Assembly: GCA_021159825.1 (NCBI GenBank)
Contig: JAGHDR010000356.1
Span: 1-5,109, forward strand
Reading direction: 5' to 3'
Source: Deltaproteobacteria bacterium
GTDB taxonomy: Bacteria; Desulfobacterota; DSM-4660; Desulfatiglandales; Desulfatiglandaceae
Length of the DNA: 5,109 nucleotides
Shown here: positions 4,560 through 5,109 of the stretch, one piece after another
Layout: each line of letters begins with the position of its first letter
How positions within the stretch are numbered: position 1 is the first letter of the stretch
Translations under genes and position numbers: made by a program
Notes under the pieces: model-generated
Seen by the model: only the letters and a program-made list of their open reading frames with translations
Databases searched by the model: none
Told to the model about the DNA's origin: nothing

Positions 4560-5109
4560 ATGAAAGAACGCAGAAGTTCGAAAGTTATGTTCCGTCTGGT
4601 GATGAGTTTGTTTATAGCTGCCATCTTTTTCATCACCGCCCTGCCGGCGATGGCCAAGGAAGATCTGAAACCACAGATCCTGGTGGATCAGGCCTTGGCA
4701 ACGCTGAATGATTTTGTTGTGGACAAGGAAATGGCATGGTTTAAAGATCATCTGAAAGACTCCCTGGGGATCATAATCGTTCCTCAACTCGTGAAGGCAG
4801 GGTTCATTTTCGGGGGGTCCGGCGGTCGGGGCGTTGTGCTTATTCGCGATCCGAAAACGGGTCAGTGGGGCCAACCCGGGTTTTACAGCCTGGGTTCCGT
4901 GAGTTTTGGTCTGCAGATCGGTGCAGAATCAGCCTCGGTGATCATACAGGTAAGAACCCAGCGGGGGCTGGAATCCCTCTATGGCACCTCCTTTAAATTT
5001 GGAGGCGATTGTTCCGTGGCCGCAGGGCCGGTTGGGGCCGGTGTGGCTGCAAAAGGGGTGATCGGGGATATGGTTTCTTTTTCCCGGAGCCAGGGAGTCT
5101 ATGCAGGGG
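4560..5109 (+). CDS. Exported SYLF/YSC84-domain protein (3' end outside window)
   Basis: Partial: 183 codons are present and the frame is open at the window edge. A basic N-terminus (MKERRSSK), a hydrophobic core at about 11-27 and the site ALPAMA before K33 indicate Sec export. The mature region matches the SYLF (YSC84/Ysc84-actin-binding-type) lipid-binding domain: ALATLNDFVVDKEMAWFK (45-62), LGIIIVPQLVKAGFIFGGSG (69-88), GRGVVLIRD (89-97), GQWGQPGFYSLGSVSFGLQI (101-120), AGPVGAGVAAKG (155-166) and FSRSQGVYAG (174-183). The last matches the usual lead-in to the conserved SxG(L/V)YAG-L end, so about 40-60 residues are probably missing. Bacterial SYLF proteins are typically periplasmic and their role is poorly known; lipid binding is known for eukaryotic relatives. 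GGAG in AAAAGGAGAGGTG (about 4543-4555) lies 9 nt before the ATG. It is the third gene of the envelope operon. Confidence 0.9.
   Translation, partial: MKERRSSKVMFRLVMSLFIAAIFFITALPAMAKEDLKPQILVDQALATLNDFVVDKEMAWFKDHLKDSLGIIIVPQLVKAGFIFGGSGGRGVVLIRDPKTGQWGQPGFYSLGSVSFGLQIGAESASVIIQVRTQRGLESLYGTSFKFGGDCSVAAGPVGAGVAAKGVIGDMVSFSRSQGVYAG

Noticed and set aside
4503..4874. Minus-strand 123-codon frame opposite the SYLF gene
   Set aside because: It is antisense to a clear signal peptide and SYLF domain, so it is a shadow frame.

Overview
The window looks like chromosomal DNA from an anaerobic Gram-negative bacterium, most likely a Desulfobacterota (Desulfobacterales-like) sulfate reducer. This is an inference from gene content: a rubrerythrin-type ferritin-like protein paired with a bacterial adenine deaminase, Sec-exported and lipobox-bearing envelope proteins, and the general protein style. 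No rRNA, tRNA or CRISPR array was seen, and no intact transposase gene.

Layout. Positions 1-457 hold no convincing gene. They carry a 14-bp inverted repeat around a 100-bp segment, short direct repeats, and a strong hairpin (287-341) flanked by repeated AAATCTGG on one side and a tandem CGGAATACG on the other, which resembles a small mobile or REP-like element. Positions 458-2616 (minus strand) form a two-gene operon: a ferritin-like/rubrerythrin-family diiron protein (2107-2616) followed after 20 bp by adenine deaminase (458-2086). Positions 2617-2892 are a divergent regulatory region with a plausible sigma-70-type promoter on each strand, a 9-bp inverted repeat shared by the two promoters, repeated GATTCGGG motifs, and a run of nine G just before the next start codon. 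Positions 2893-3411 (plus) encode a small membrane protein of the isoprenylcysteine carboxyl methyltransferase/PEMT-like family. Immediately after its stop lies the decayed middle of a LytTR-type response regulator (about 3409-3735), with no N-terminus, the phosphoacceptor Asp changed to Asn, and a frame change.

Positions 3779-5109 (plus) form a three-gene cell-envelope operon: an exported Rap1a/Tai-family protein with four cysteines, a glycine-zipper lipoprotein, and an exported SYLF/YSC84-domain protein cut off by the window edge. All three carry export signals and strong ribosome binding sites, so they probably act together in the periplasm or at the outer membrane. What they do together is not known from the sequence.

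The most useful leads are this envelope operon (an immunity-family fold without a visible toxin), the pairing of a diiron peroxidase-type protein with the metal-dependent adenine deaminase, and the hairpin element at the left end. Nothing here is clear proof of a new defence or mobile system.
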